From positions 15,114,062 to 15,178,061 of the forward strand of contig OY986973.1 of assembly GCA_963920575.1 (NCBI GenBank): a DNA stretch of 64,000 nt, in the 5' to 3' direction. The notes beneath the pieces are model-generated. The model was given only the letters and a program-made list of their open reading frames with translations. It was not told the origin of the DNA and made no database searches. Made by a program: the position numbers and the translations under genes. This document shows positions 23,233 through 33,190 of the stretch, in pieces. This stretch comes from Narthecium ossifragum. Lineage: Eukaryota; Streptophyta; Magnoliopsida; Dioscoreales; Nartheciaceae. Every line of letters starts with the position of its first letter. The stretch's first letter is position 1.

Positions 23233-23345
23233 GAACCCATGGGCGGCGCGGATGGGAACCCATGGGCGGCGCGCATGGGAACCCATGGGCGGCGCGCATG
23301 GGAACCCATGGGCGGCGCGCATGGGAACCCGCGGGTGGCGGCGCA
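23233..23345 (+). repeat. 23-bp tandem repeat, about five units
   Basis: AACCCATGGGCGGCGCGCAT followed by GGG repeats head to tail; the last unit is diverged. NcoI-like CCATGGG recurs in each unit. Confidence 0.85.
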
Positions 23346-23369
23346 TGGGAGAGCACGGTTGGCATGGAT

Positions 23370-23690
23370 GCCGGGAAACTTGGCCTCGAAGGCCGCCAGC
23401 GTGATGCAGCTATGCTTTGTTAGACCATATGCCTCCTGCACATGGATGACGGGAAACTTGGCCTCGAAGGCCGCCAGCAGCTTCAGCGCCAATGTTGTGG
23501 CCGCCGTCATCACCGACCGAAGTTTCAACTTGCCGAGATCAAACTCATCCACCACAGGGCTCTTCACCATCGCCAGCATGATCGGCGGCACAATGGGGGC
23601 GAACGCCACTTCGTACTCGATCAGCGCCGCCATGAACGCCCGCAGCTCAAACCTCTACATCACCACCAACGTGCCTTTGTTCCTCAGGGT
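23370..23690 (-). pseudogene. Captured 4-coumarate-CoA-ligase-like fragment
   Basis: The minus strand encodes about 85 codons with VAFAPIVPPIMLAMVKSP, a LKLRSVMTAA run and AAFEAKFP...HVQEAYGLT. These are central segments of the AMP-binding fold of 4CL-like acyl-CoA ligases, which activate phenylpropanoid or fatty acids. The full family is about 540 residues, so only a sixth is present; the AMP-binding signature loop and the catalytic C-terminus are absent. A stop interrupts the upstream part (near 23657), and a piece encoding AAFEAKFPGIH is duplicated (23356-23400 and 23440-23480). It lies inside the Pack-MULE at 21079-25590, so it was probably copied from a host gene. The closest branch of the family cannot be fixed by eye. 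Confidence 0.75.
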
Positions 23691-23699
23691 CGAGCAGCA

Positions 23700-24360
23700 C
23701 ATGCATGGGAGCGCGGGAGAGAGAGAGGCCGAGGGCGAGGTCGATGGCGAGGGCAAGGGCGGTGTGCATGGCAGTGCGGGAGAGAGAGAGGCCGACGTCG
23801 AGGGGGGCATGCATGGGAGCGCGGGAGAGAAAGAGGCCGAGGGCGAGGGCGGCGTGCATGGGAGCGCGGGAGAGAGAGAGGCCGAGGGCGAGGGCGAGGG
23901 CGAGGTCGACAGCGAGGGCGAGGGCGAGGGCGAGGTCGACAGCGAGGGCGTGGGTGGCGTGCATGCGAGCGGGGGAGAGAGAGAGAGCGAAGGGCAGGGC
24001 GGAAGAGAGAGAGAGAGCAAAGGGAGGGAGAGAGAGAAGGGCAGGGTGGAAGAGAGAGAGAGAGAGAGAGAGAGCGCGAAGGGCGGGAGAGAGAGAGAGC
24101 GAAAGGCGGGAGAGAGATAGTGCGATGGGCAGGGCAGAAGAGAGAGAGAGAGTGCGAAGGGCAGGGCGGAAGAGAGAGAAATTGCGAAGGGCAGGGTGGA
24201 AGAGAGAGAGAGCGAAGGGCGGGAGAGAGAGAGGAGAGGTAGATGTCGGAGGAGAGAGAGAAGACCAGGTGGAGAGAGAGAAGACCAGATGGAGAGAGAA
24301 AGAAAGGTGGGGAGAGAGAAGACCATGTGGAGAGAGAAAGATGGGTGGAGAGAGAGAGCA
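23700..24360 (+). repeat. GA-rich array with ~60-bp sub-repeats
   Basis: GAGAGAGAGGCCGAGGGCGAGG and GGAGCGCGGGAGAGAG units alternate at about 60 bases (23700-23990), then decay into plain GAGAGA runs. The phase-independent open frames are artefacts of the missing stop codons. Confidence 0.85.
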
Positions 24361-24365
24361 ACTAA

Positions 24366-24570
24366 CATATGAATTCCTTATTCATGGGAGGAAATCCTTA
24401 CTTATGTGAGAAATTCATAGGCTAAGTAAGGAATTCCTTGTATAAGTAGGGAATTCATAGGATAAGTAAAGAATTCATAGGCTAAGTAAAAGTAAGGAAT
24501 TTATAGTCTAAGTAAGGAATTCCTCACGTAACTAAGGAATTCCTTACTCTTACTTATAGTCTAAGTAAGG
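24366..24570. repeat. Second GGAATTCC-type repeat cluster
   Basis: The same AAGTAAGGAATTC units as at 22300-22556, again between a GA array (left) and a CT array (right). Confidence 0.8.
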
Positions 24571-24960
24571 ACCTCTCTCTCTCCTCGGTCCCCACTCTCT
24601 CTCCCACCTCTATCTCTCTCTTCCGTCCCCACTCTATCTCCCAGCTCAATCTCTCTCTCTCTCTCTTCCATCCCCACTCACTCTCCCAGCTCAATCTCTC
24701 TCTCTCTCTCTCCCACCTATCTCTCTCTCTCTCTCTTCCGTCCCCACTCACTCTCCTAGCTCTATCTCTCTCTCTCTCTTCCGTCACCACTCTCTCTCCC
24801 ACCTATCTCTCTCTCTCTCTTCCGTCCCCACTCTCTCTCCCACCTCTATCTCTCTCTCTCTCTCTTCCGCCCCCACTCTCTCTCCATCGAGACGGATTTC
24901 CCTCCCTCTCTCTCCATCGCTCTCCATCCCACCCGATCTCTCTCCATCTATCCGGCCCCG
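24570..24960 (-). repeat. CT-rich array, ~65-bp sub-repeats
   Basis: Units containing CTTCCGTCCCCACTC and CTCTCTCCCACC recur. It mirrors the GA array at 23700-24360. Confidence 0.8.
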
Positions 24961-25117
24961 CCGCGCCCACAACGAACCCATGCCCACCACCGCCCCCGCC
25001 CACCGTAACTCCCCTCCGCCGGCATCGGTGCCCTTCCACTCCAGCTGCCCCCCCCCCCCCCCTCTCCTTCCCAGGAGTTCCACCATCTTCGATGAGGCCT
25101 TCGTGAAGGCTACAGAG

Positions 25118-25290
25118 GCGCATAACTAAGAATCCATATGCTAAGTAAGGAATTCCTAGCATAAGTAAGGAATTCCTCGCATAAGTATGGAATTCCTTGC
25201 ATAAGTAAGGAATCCAGAGGCTAAGGAATTCAGATTGCAAGTAAGGAGTTTCTCGTATAAGTAAGAAATTACTCGCATAAGTAAGAAATC
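25118..25290. repeat. Third GGAATTCC-type repeat cluster
   Basis: GTAAGGAATTCCT and CGCATAAGTA words repeat just inside the right inverted repeat. Confidence 0.75.
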
Positions 25291-25419
25291 ATATCCAAGC
25301 CGACTTAAACACTAAATTTAAGTCTACTAAAACCCAATAAAAATGGAATACATCCACCCTGTCTCTCTAAAATAATGATGGAATTCATACGAAAGAAGAA
25401 AATGAGTGATGTTACATAT

Positions 25420-25590
25420 TAATGTTTTCTCTCTCTTACTTGTGTCAGGTGGCATTAAATGATGAGAGAGAGTTGACGAGGGGTATTTTGGTTCCGAATT
25501 TATGAATTTGGCCTGCTTTGTAAACAAACACGAAAGTGTCTCTCGATTGATAAATCGAAAGACAAGTGTATTTAAAAAGAAAATAATACG
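25420..25590 (-). repeat. Pack-MULE right inverted repeat
   Basis: Reverse complement of 21079-21250; ends AAATAATACG beside TAGAAACC. Confidence 0.85.
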
Positions 25591-26796
25591 TAGAAACCCT
25601 AATCCCAAAGTCTTGATGGTTAAAAATTCCGAGGGAAGGGTCTCATGACACATCCTCTGTCAAACCACTTGACGGTGCCGATGTTCACATCCAACCAATA
25701 CTCCTTTATTTTTTTGACTATTTTTCCACTACGAACAATATACCATTTTTCAAAAAAGAATATATTTTTTTCCTTTTGAAAAAAAAGAGCCTCAAACGGC
25801 GAAAACATTACCGTTTGAGCCACATTTGAATACCTTAATGTGACCAACGATCACATTTGAAGACTTTTAATGCGACCACACATTGAAGACCTTAATGTTG
25901 GTCACATTTGAAGACTTTAATGTGTCCGTTTGAGGCTTGGGCCACTTGGCTCCATGACTCATGGTGTGACTACTTGGCTCACGACTCATGGTAATAATCA
26001 CACAAGACCTTGGTCAGGTCATGTGAACCACCATGGTCGGGCTGGGATTTGAACCAAATGACCCTGGTCTGGTCCTAAATCCGGTTCAGCCCGGTTAGTC
26101 TACGGTCACACAAGACCTTGGTTGGATGTGAACATCTCAGCCGTCCATTGGGTTTGCTTCTTGCTCAAGCCATGTTGTGACCGGTTGGGATAGTCTCACA
26201 GACTAAAGAAGAGCTCACTCTCTCCCGATCCCCGTCTCCGACTCCTCCCGATCTCCTCTCCCCTCCCCGGTCTAGACACCAGAGCTGCGCCCCCCCGCTG
26301 CCCCGGTTCCCAAAGAATGGTTCTCGCCAGCAAGCTAGTGGTAGATCCGACCAAGCGACGGAGTCATGCATGGATAGCCGAGCACCGAAAGAAGAAGAGA
26401 GGGGAAATAACAGGAGAGTTAAGAGTATCTTCGAGCTCAAAGTGATGAAGGGTTCGGCTGCCGGCCCGGACACCCAAGTATTCATTCGCGTTCTGGGCAC
26501 CATGCCTCTCCGAGAGGCAACCTTCGTGTGGCGTAACAAGGGGAACTGGTTCGGGGACCTGCCTGGATATATGACTCTCCTGAACGATGGGCTCCTTGAG
26601 TCGAAGGCTCTCCAGGACTCCAGGGGGTTGCTATCGAGGAAACCATCACAGCTACTACCGATATCATCAAAGACAGGAAGCTCTCTATTGATCCATGCAA
26701 AGCTGAGTTGGAGTACCTCCGTAGCCTCTACCAGATCCTCGACGGCCCTGGCGGGCCTGGCTGCCAATAGTAGGTACGCTCCAAAGTTTGTTCCAA
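25591..26796. other. Unassigned sequence before MULE-2
   Basis: A short repeat lies at 25818-25925. From 26180 a CT-rich leader-like stretch is followed by several overlapping short open frames, for example 26370-26918 on the plus strand and 26321-26446 in another phase. A run reading TATTDIIKDRKLSIDP near 26645-26690 looks protein-like, but I do not recognise it. It may be a captured gene piece. Confidence 0.4.
25818..25925 (+). repeat. CACATTTGAAGAC minisatellite
   Basis: About four degenerate copies of CACATTTGAAGACTTTAATG with spacers of GTGACC type. Confidence 0.7.
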
Positions 26797-26895
26797 GGCC
26801 AAAAAGCAGTTTAGTACCCTGTAGTTTCAAAGTTTTGCAGTTTAGTATCACGGTCTTTCAAAATTATCAAAACATGCTCCAAGTTACATTACCGG
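26797..26895 (+). repeat. MULE-2 left terminus
   Basis: GTACCCTGTAGTTT, GCAGTTTAGTA and AACATGCTCCAAGTTAC phrases are shared in order with the MITE arms (759-1000; reverse of 1085-1327). Confidence 0.85.
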
Positions 26896-26946
26896 TCATT
26901 TTGGACCCAACATGCTGACGGCGTGAGACGGGGTGACGGTAAACAA

Positions 26947-26967
26947 GTCACGTGATATTCACGTGAC
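26947..26967. promoter_or_regulatory. Perfect inverted G-box pair
   Basis: GTCACGTGA, a TAT spacer and TCACGTGAC form a perfect palindrome with two CACGTG cores about 100 bases inside the MULE-2 end, upstream of its transposase gene. G-boxes bind bZIP and bHLH factors in plants, so this may drive the transposase; that is inference. Confidence 0.6.
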
Positions 26968-27483
26968 CACCGTTAAACCCTTCCAAGACACAGTCTCCTC
27001 TCTCACCCGGCTCCTCACTGCACCGAGTAACTTCGTCTCTCCCGACACCTCCGCCGCTTATTCACCTCCGCCGCTTCTTCACCGCGTCGCTTCGTCCCTT
27101 CCAAGACACCATCTTTCCTCCATCGGACACCGTCTTTCCTCCATCGCTTCGTCTCTTTCGACACAGGTAAGGGTTCCTATGCTATATACTTTCGTTATTA
27201 GGATTCCTACGCTATTTCCTTTCGTTATTAGGGTTCCTCTGCTCTACTACCCAATGTAGTGCCCGATGTCTAAGGAATCGGGATGTATTGTTTATCACGG
27301 TCCTTTTTATTATAGATGGTGATTTCCCTCATTTTCTATTGTGAGTTTGGTTGAGAACATGTGCATAGCGTACAAAGGGGTTTTAATCCTATGCGGGATG
27401 CATGTGCATGTGCATGGATTACAATTTTGGGTTTTTTCACTGGCATTATGGTCATTGTATGTTAATTTGCTTCTTAACTCCAC

Positions 27484-29933
27484 ATGTATTGCAGAGCCAA
27501 GATGTTTTCGGAGTTCACAATGAGGGTCCACCATGGGGGTTTTTTTGAAGACACTTCTCAGTTTGCATATGTCGGTGGCAAGGTGGACATGATAGATTAC
27601 TGTGATCCTGATCTAATGGGGATCATGGAGTTTGATGAGATACTAAACAGGCTCAACTATCCCATGTACAAGCAGATGTGGTACTTGGTTCCATATACGC
27701 ATGCTGAAGATGATGTAACAAGGGTTTATGAGGATGCTAACCTAACCAAAGAAGCGCTAAGACCACTTGCAACTGACAAAGATGTTTTAGCAATGGGAGA
27801 GGTAGGTCTAAAAGCTGGGTTGGTTGATGTATATGTGGAGCACATCATTGACATGCCTGTGCAAGTGGATCTTACTGGTCTTGAAGTTGAAGGATCTGTG
27901 GATGAGGAGGTGGAAGACATAGTTGCTATTGAAGAAGCTGTCAGAGAGGCAGAGCAGGCTAGTGTAGCAAAGCAAGCAAATATGGCTGGGACTGAGACTG
28001 GGACAAGGGCTAGGAAAGGGAAAGAAAAAGTTGTTGCTGCTGATGTTCAAAGGGTGGAAGAGGACTATATGCCTGATAGTGATCCAAGTGACCTTGACTG
28101 GCTGTTTGATGAAGAGCTGACAGACCTCAGTGATGATGAGGATGATGACATCGTCTATGATCAATGCACTGAAGCTGAAAATGAACCTGAAAATGATCAG
28201 GCAAACGAACATGAGCGTAATGTATCAGATTACCTACCATCAGATGAGCTGGTCAGCATCCATGGATCTGCAGATGATGAGCCAGTGTCAGCTAGGTATC
28301 CATTGTTCAAGAGAGGTGCACGTGTGAGCATTGAGGGTCAATCTCCTTTCAAGCTTGGCCTGAAGTTTGCTACAGGGCAGGAGCTTAGAGATGTCATAAA
28401 GGAGTATGCTGTGAGTGGTGGCCATCAAATTGAATTCACCAGGAGTGCAAGAGATAGAATCACAGCTGAGTGCAAAGGTGACTGTCCCTGGAGACTGCAT
28501 GCATCAACTATGCAGAGGACAACAACCTTCCAGATCAAAAGTTTGGTTGACACACATACATGTGCAAGGCAGGCCACAAACAAATTTGTGAGATCTGGAT
28601 GGTTGGCAAGGAAATACAAGGAGTACATTAGCCTAAATCCAACTATGAAACCTGTTGACTTTATTAAAAGGGTGCATATTGACTGCTTTGTGAAGATCAC
28701 CAGGTACCAAGCATATAGGGCCAAGGATAAGGCTATGAAGATGGTCAGGGGGAATTATGGTGATCAGTACCAGCAGGTTAGGGACTATTGCATGGAGTTA
28801 TTGAGGACTAACCCTGGAAGTACTTGCAAGGTTAAGACAAGAATTGCAGAAGATGGTAAATGTTATTTTGAGAGGTTTTATGTCTGCTTGTATGCATGTA
28901 AGGCTGGATTCAAGGCTGGATGTAGGAGGTTTATTGGGCTGGATGGCTGCCATTTGAAAAGCCCGTATGGAGGACAGCTATTGGCAGCAGTAGGGAGAGA
29001 TGCAAAGAATCATATGTTCCCCCTAGCCCATGAAGCAGTTGAGATTGAGAACAAAGATGCTTGGGCTTGGTTCTTGGAGATCTTTGCCACTGACATTGGA
29101 TTTGTGCCTGGAAACAACCTGGTCATCATGTCTGACCAGCAAAAGGTATGTAATTAATTAAGTGTGAGCATTAAGTTTTTCAGTTATGTAATTAATTAGA
29201 TCATTTAGATGTGTGCTAATTCATTTATCTGATGTTTGAAATGTTGTGAATCTGTCAGGGCTTGATTCCTGCACTGGACAATATCATGGCAGGTGTTGAA
29301 CACAGATTCTGTGTTAGACATCTATGGCAGAACTTCAACAAATTGCACAAGGGTGATGACTTAAGGATCCTCATGTGGGCTGCAGCCAGAGCAACAACCA
29401 GGGCAGGGTTTGAGGCAAAGATGAATGAGATAAGGAAACAATCTGAAGATGCTTTCATTTACTTGTCCAAATTAGATCCCAAGTATTGGTGCATGCATGC
29501 ATTCAGTGAATTTTCTAAGTGTGATGCAATTACAAACAACCTTTCAAACAACCTAACTGAAACATTCAACTCATACATAATGGATGAAAGAGAGCTGCCC
29601 ATTATTGACATGATGGAGGGCATCAGGGTCAAGCTAATGGCTAGGATGAGGGACAAGAGGCAAGATATTCATAAGCATGATAAACCTTTTGGGCATTTTA
29701 TAGAAGCAAAGTTGCAAGCTATGAGGACAGAGGCAAGGGAAAGGTGGACATGCATCTGGGCAGGAGCAGATGAGTATGAGGTTTCCAGTCCATATGATAA
29801 ATATATTGTGAATCTGAAAAAATCTACTTGTAGTTGCAGGCTTTATAAAATTGTTGGAAATTTTCCTTTTCCATCGTCTTTCCTTATGAAATTGTTGAAA
29901 TTGTATGAAATTGTTGAAAGTTCTTCCAATTAG
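27484..29933 (+). pseudogene. MULE-2 transposase, two exons, C-terminus lost
   Basis: Exon 1 is about 27484 or 27502 to 29146; the intron runs from the GTATGT after CAGCAAAAG to the AG at about 29259, and exon 2 runs to 29933. Exon 1 starts with a PB1-like N-terminal domain (MRVHHGGFF; the ATG at 27502 in MFSEFTMRV also fits), then an acidic linker (about residues 190-260), a zinc-like segment AECKGDCPWRLHAS, and the core with RRFIGLDGCHLKSPYGG and VIMSDQQKG across the splice. Exon 2 has VEHRFCVRHLWQNF, then the start of the SWIM finger, STCSCRLYK. Where the family continues with the Cys-Pro-Cys-His part, this copy runs into unrelated GNFPFPSS sequence and stops. The exon-1 frame is open over 550 codons, so decay is recent or light apart from that loss. 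The usual protein is the nuclear transposase. Confidence 0.85.
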
Positions 29934-30429
29934 AAGTTGTTCTTCCTGTTTGCAGTGGAAGAAGAGGCTCAAGAGTAAGCAGGCAGATGCATGCTATGGC
30001 AGTTCTGTTTTTGATTGTCTACATTTCTGCTTCTCTACTTTTAGGTTGATTCCACTCATTTCATTTGATACACACTTTAACTACCAGAGGTTTAACTGGT
30101 TTTAGCTATTCCTTCACAAGTAACTGGTAACATACGAATTTGCGATAGTGTCTACGTACTGATGTACCACAAACTATGAAACCTGATTTTACAATTGTTG
30201 ATGTTCGCTAAATGCACTAAATCCTTATGGATGGATACATGATGATTGACCTATTGGATTGTCCTAGAATATTAATATGAGCTAATGTTGTGTTGTTGTG
30301 ACTTATCTTATGATTTAATGGCTACATAGTTATGCTTAGTCTTAAAGGTACTGTCGTACTTTGATCCATCACTTCATTCATGATAGATGACAGAGCTATG
30401 TCACATCGTTTCATGAGGGTTGGGGGTTC
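29934..30429. other. 3' part of MULE-2 or flank
   Basis: A TTTGCAG acceptor-like site at about 29949-29955 precedes TGGAAGAAGAGGCTCAAGAG, possibly the last transposase exon. The rest has no feature I can support. Confidence 0.4.
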
Positions 30430-32050
30430 TGTCGCGCCCCGACTTGCGAAGGCCCAACTGGACCGGACGATACGAACTGAAACCTAACTAATGCGGAATA
30501 ATTTTCACGAGGGGTTCCCTCTAACCTACTGCTCTCCCTGAACAATTCATAAGCACCCTTATAAAAACTAAGATTAACAACCTCAAAGAAATATAATACA
30601 ATATTATTTAAATCCTCAAAAAGGTTTACATTTGCACAAGATACTTCCGTAGGAGGCTAACTAACAAAAAAGGTGTAGATGATCACCGCTCCTCAAGTAC
30701 TGCCAGACGCCGCCACGCCACCAAACACCTGCCTGGTATGGGCTACAGTAGAAGAGCTGACGCCTTCAGCTGCAAAACGCAGCCCGGGTAGAAGTGAGCA
30801 TAAAGCTCAGTAGGGTTCTACACTACGACACACATAAAGGGAGGGAACACAACAGTGTCGCCCCCAAGTAAGGTCTGGGTGTACACAGGGGCCCCATAAC
30901 CCCACCGCGTGTCCCTAAGGTCCATGATCATGATCTTCCAGAAGAATTGGTCACATGATGGGTCACACTTAGTAAGCAGGAAAATAACACTGTTGACTCA
31001 CAAGCAGGAACCTGACACTGCTGGCAGGAAATGCCACCAATTATGACGACTCTACTCAAGAGTCGTCATAATTGGACACTTGCTACACCTCACAACCCGA
31101 CTTGAGACCGACACGACCTCTAAATCATCGATCACCAAGAGTATTCAAGTCATCTAAGCCTATAATCAAGATCGACAGAATATTACAATCCAACCTGGAC
31201 CTTGCTACCCGCCACGGTCCTAGAGCTAAATCCGAGCTACCCGAAAACCCCGGATCGGCAATCGACCCATCGCCCACGCCCTAACCTTATGCATCTAATG
31301 CACAACAGAATGCATGCTATGATCATACGCAAGTAAGAGGTAAGCATGCAATAGTATGATAAAGTTAACATACAAGTACAATTGGATCGCTGCATCGGTA
31401 CTACCAACCGCTGCCAGCCAATCCGCAGGGGTCCCGGCATTACGACGCTACCACGACCATCAACCGTAGACTCCTGCAACGGGAAGCAACCCCGAAAACT
31501 CAGATGAACAATAAAATATAATATTATATGTTCTAAACATATAGTGTTATTTAAAATCACCAAAATCCTCTACTTCGAGGCTAATTGACCCCGTCGATCC
31601 GACATTCAAACGACGTTAGATTCGAGATCCAACTTAGAAATATGTAGATAAACATGCTGGGATCAACATATCCAAAATATGTAAACATCAGACGGCTAGA
31701 TTAACCGAAAAACACTAATCCAAAATCACTAATCTGACTAATTACCTTTAATTGCTGCAACGCAGCCCATCCGCAGGAAATTCATAACAGATCGTAGGGA
31801 AATCCTAAAATTATGAAACCAATTGGATCTGACAGTAGATTCCAAGATCTACAACTCGTATGTTCATCATAACCCAAGATCATGCACGGAAAGATCGAAA
31901 AACACGCCGTAAACCGACTGTTCTTCAAGAACAGCAGAAACCGGAAAATCCGAGTTTAATCATGCTTAAATCCTACTAAAATCTAAACCAAAGCTTATGA
32001 ACCGTACAACAGAAATTACACTAAGCAAGAGACATCCAAAAATATCAAGA
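30430..32050 (-). mobile_element. Antisense Tekay-type LTR fragment
   Basis: It starts TGTCGCGCCCCGAC, the reverse complement of the LTR end at 37150-37166, and matches the plus-strand LTR back to about 35560. Then it breaks abruptly into a plus-strand polymerase gene near 32050. The LTR 5' end is missing. Confidence 0.8.
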
Positions 32051-33190
32051 ACCGGTATCCGACTTTGCATAGACTACAGGCGGCTCAACAGGGTAACGGT
32101 GAAGAACCGGTATCCGATGCCGAGGATCGACGACTTGTTTGACCAGCTGCGAGGATCTTCAGTGTTCTCGAAGATCGGCCTCCGCACCGGCTACCACCAG
32201 TTGAGGGTTCGGGATTGCGACATCTCGAAGACGGCTTTTCGGACTCGGTACGGCCTGTACGAGTTCGTGGTAATGTCGTTTGGGTTGACGAATGCACCAG
32301 CAGCGTTCATGGATCTCATGCAGAGGATCTTCCGGCCTTTCCTAGATGAGTTCTTGGTGGTGTTCGTCAACGACATCCTTATCTACTCCCGGTCAGAGGC
32401 GGAGCACAAGCAACACTTGGCGACAGTGTTGCAGCTACTTCGGGGGCATCGGCTTTATACCAAGGCTTCCAAGTGCGAGTTCTGGCTTGCACTAGTGGGA
32501 TTCCTTGGACACGTGGTGTCGGCAGCAGGGATCGCAGTTGACCCGGCCAAGGTCGAGGCAGTGGTACAGTGGCAGAGACCGAGGACAGTGTTTGAGGTCC
32601 GTAGTTTCTTAGGCCTGGCGGGTTACTACAGGCGGTTCGTGCCGGACTTCTCCAAAGTTGCCGGACCGTTGACCAGACTGACACAGAAGGCCATCCCGTT
32701 CGTGTGGGATGATGCTTGTGAGCGAGCCTTCGTGGAGCTGAGGACGAGGTTGACCAGTGCGTCGGTGCTGATCATCCCCGAGCGAGGTGTTGGTTACAGT
32801 GTTTACTGCGACGCCAGCGGTGAGGGTTTGGGGTGTGTCCTCATGCAGGAGGGCCATGTAGTTTCCTATGATTTTCGTCAGCTGAAGAACCATGAGAGGA
32901 ACTACTCGACTCACGACTTGGAGCTAGCAACGGTGGTCTTTGCCCTGAAGACTTGGCGGCACTACCTCTATGGCGAGAAGTTCTCTGTCTTCTCGGACCA
33001 TAAGAGCTTGAGGCACGTTTTCACCCAACGTGACCTCAACATGAGGCAGCGATGCTGGATGGAGCTACTGGAGGACTACGACTTCGAGTTGCATTACCAT
33101 CCTGGTAAGGCAAACGTCGTAGCAGACGCGCTGAGCAGGCAGGTGAGAGGCACCAGAGCAGCAGTTGCAAGGTTGTCAGTGCGGCAGTAG
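32051..33190 (+). pseudogene. Ty3 Tekay-type reverse transcriptase-RNase H
   Basis: The open frame begins inside the reverse transcriptase at [19 protein letters not shown] and continues through GYHQLRV and [11 protein letters not shown]. The catalytic box reads FVNDILIYS where the family has Y/F-V-D-D: codon 32369-32371 is AAC, so the first aspartate of the pair is asparagine. RNase H follows ([48 protein letters not shown]). The frame ends at TAG 33188. Gag, protease and the N-terminal fingers are missing because the gene is joined directly to a reversed LTR piece. The family enzyme copies element RNA into DNA; this copy should be inactive. It continues into the integrase block. Confidence 0.9.

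Larger units (their letters stand above)
21079..25590. mobile_element. Pack-MULE-like element, 4.5 kb
   Basis: The ends read CGTATTATTT inward and pair in reverse complement over about 170 bases (21079-21250 with 25420-25590). TAGAAACC flanks both sides (21071-21078 and 25591-25598). Because of shared bases the duplication can also be read as nine bases, GTAGAAACC, which with the long inverted repeats favours a MULE over a hAT element. It encodes no transposase. The interior has mirrored GA/CT arrays, EcoRI-site-like palindromic repeats and a piece of a host-type gene (23370-23690), the hallmark of a Pack-MULE. Confidence 0.8.
26797..30429 (+). mobile_element. MULE-2, right end lost
   Basis: The left terminus GGCCAAAAAGCAGTTTAGTACC at 26797 matches the right end of the MITE at 759-1327. 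A transposase gene (27484-29933) follows. No matching right terminus is found before the Ty3 cluster that starts at 30430, so the 3' end was deleted or displaced. The expected nine-base flank TTGTTCCAA (26788-26796) therefore has no partner to test. Confidence 0.75.

Noticed and set aside
21945..24409. Long overlapping open frames encoding Arg/Glu/Gly- or Ser/Leu/Pro-rich proteins
   Set aside because: They occur in several phases and both strands of GA/CT arrays that simply lack stop codons; no domain, splice site or start context supports them.
21079..25590. hAT element with 8-bp TSD
   Set aside because: TAGAAACC could be an 8-bp TSD, but the ~170-base inverted repeats and equally good 9-bp reading favour a MULE.
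26370..26918. Plus-strand frame of 182 codons as a host gene
   Set aside because: It overlaps other frames of similar length, crosses into the MULE-2 terminus at 26797 and matches nothing I know.
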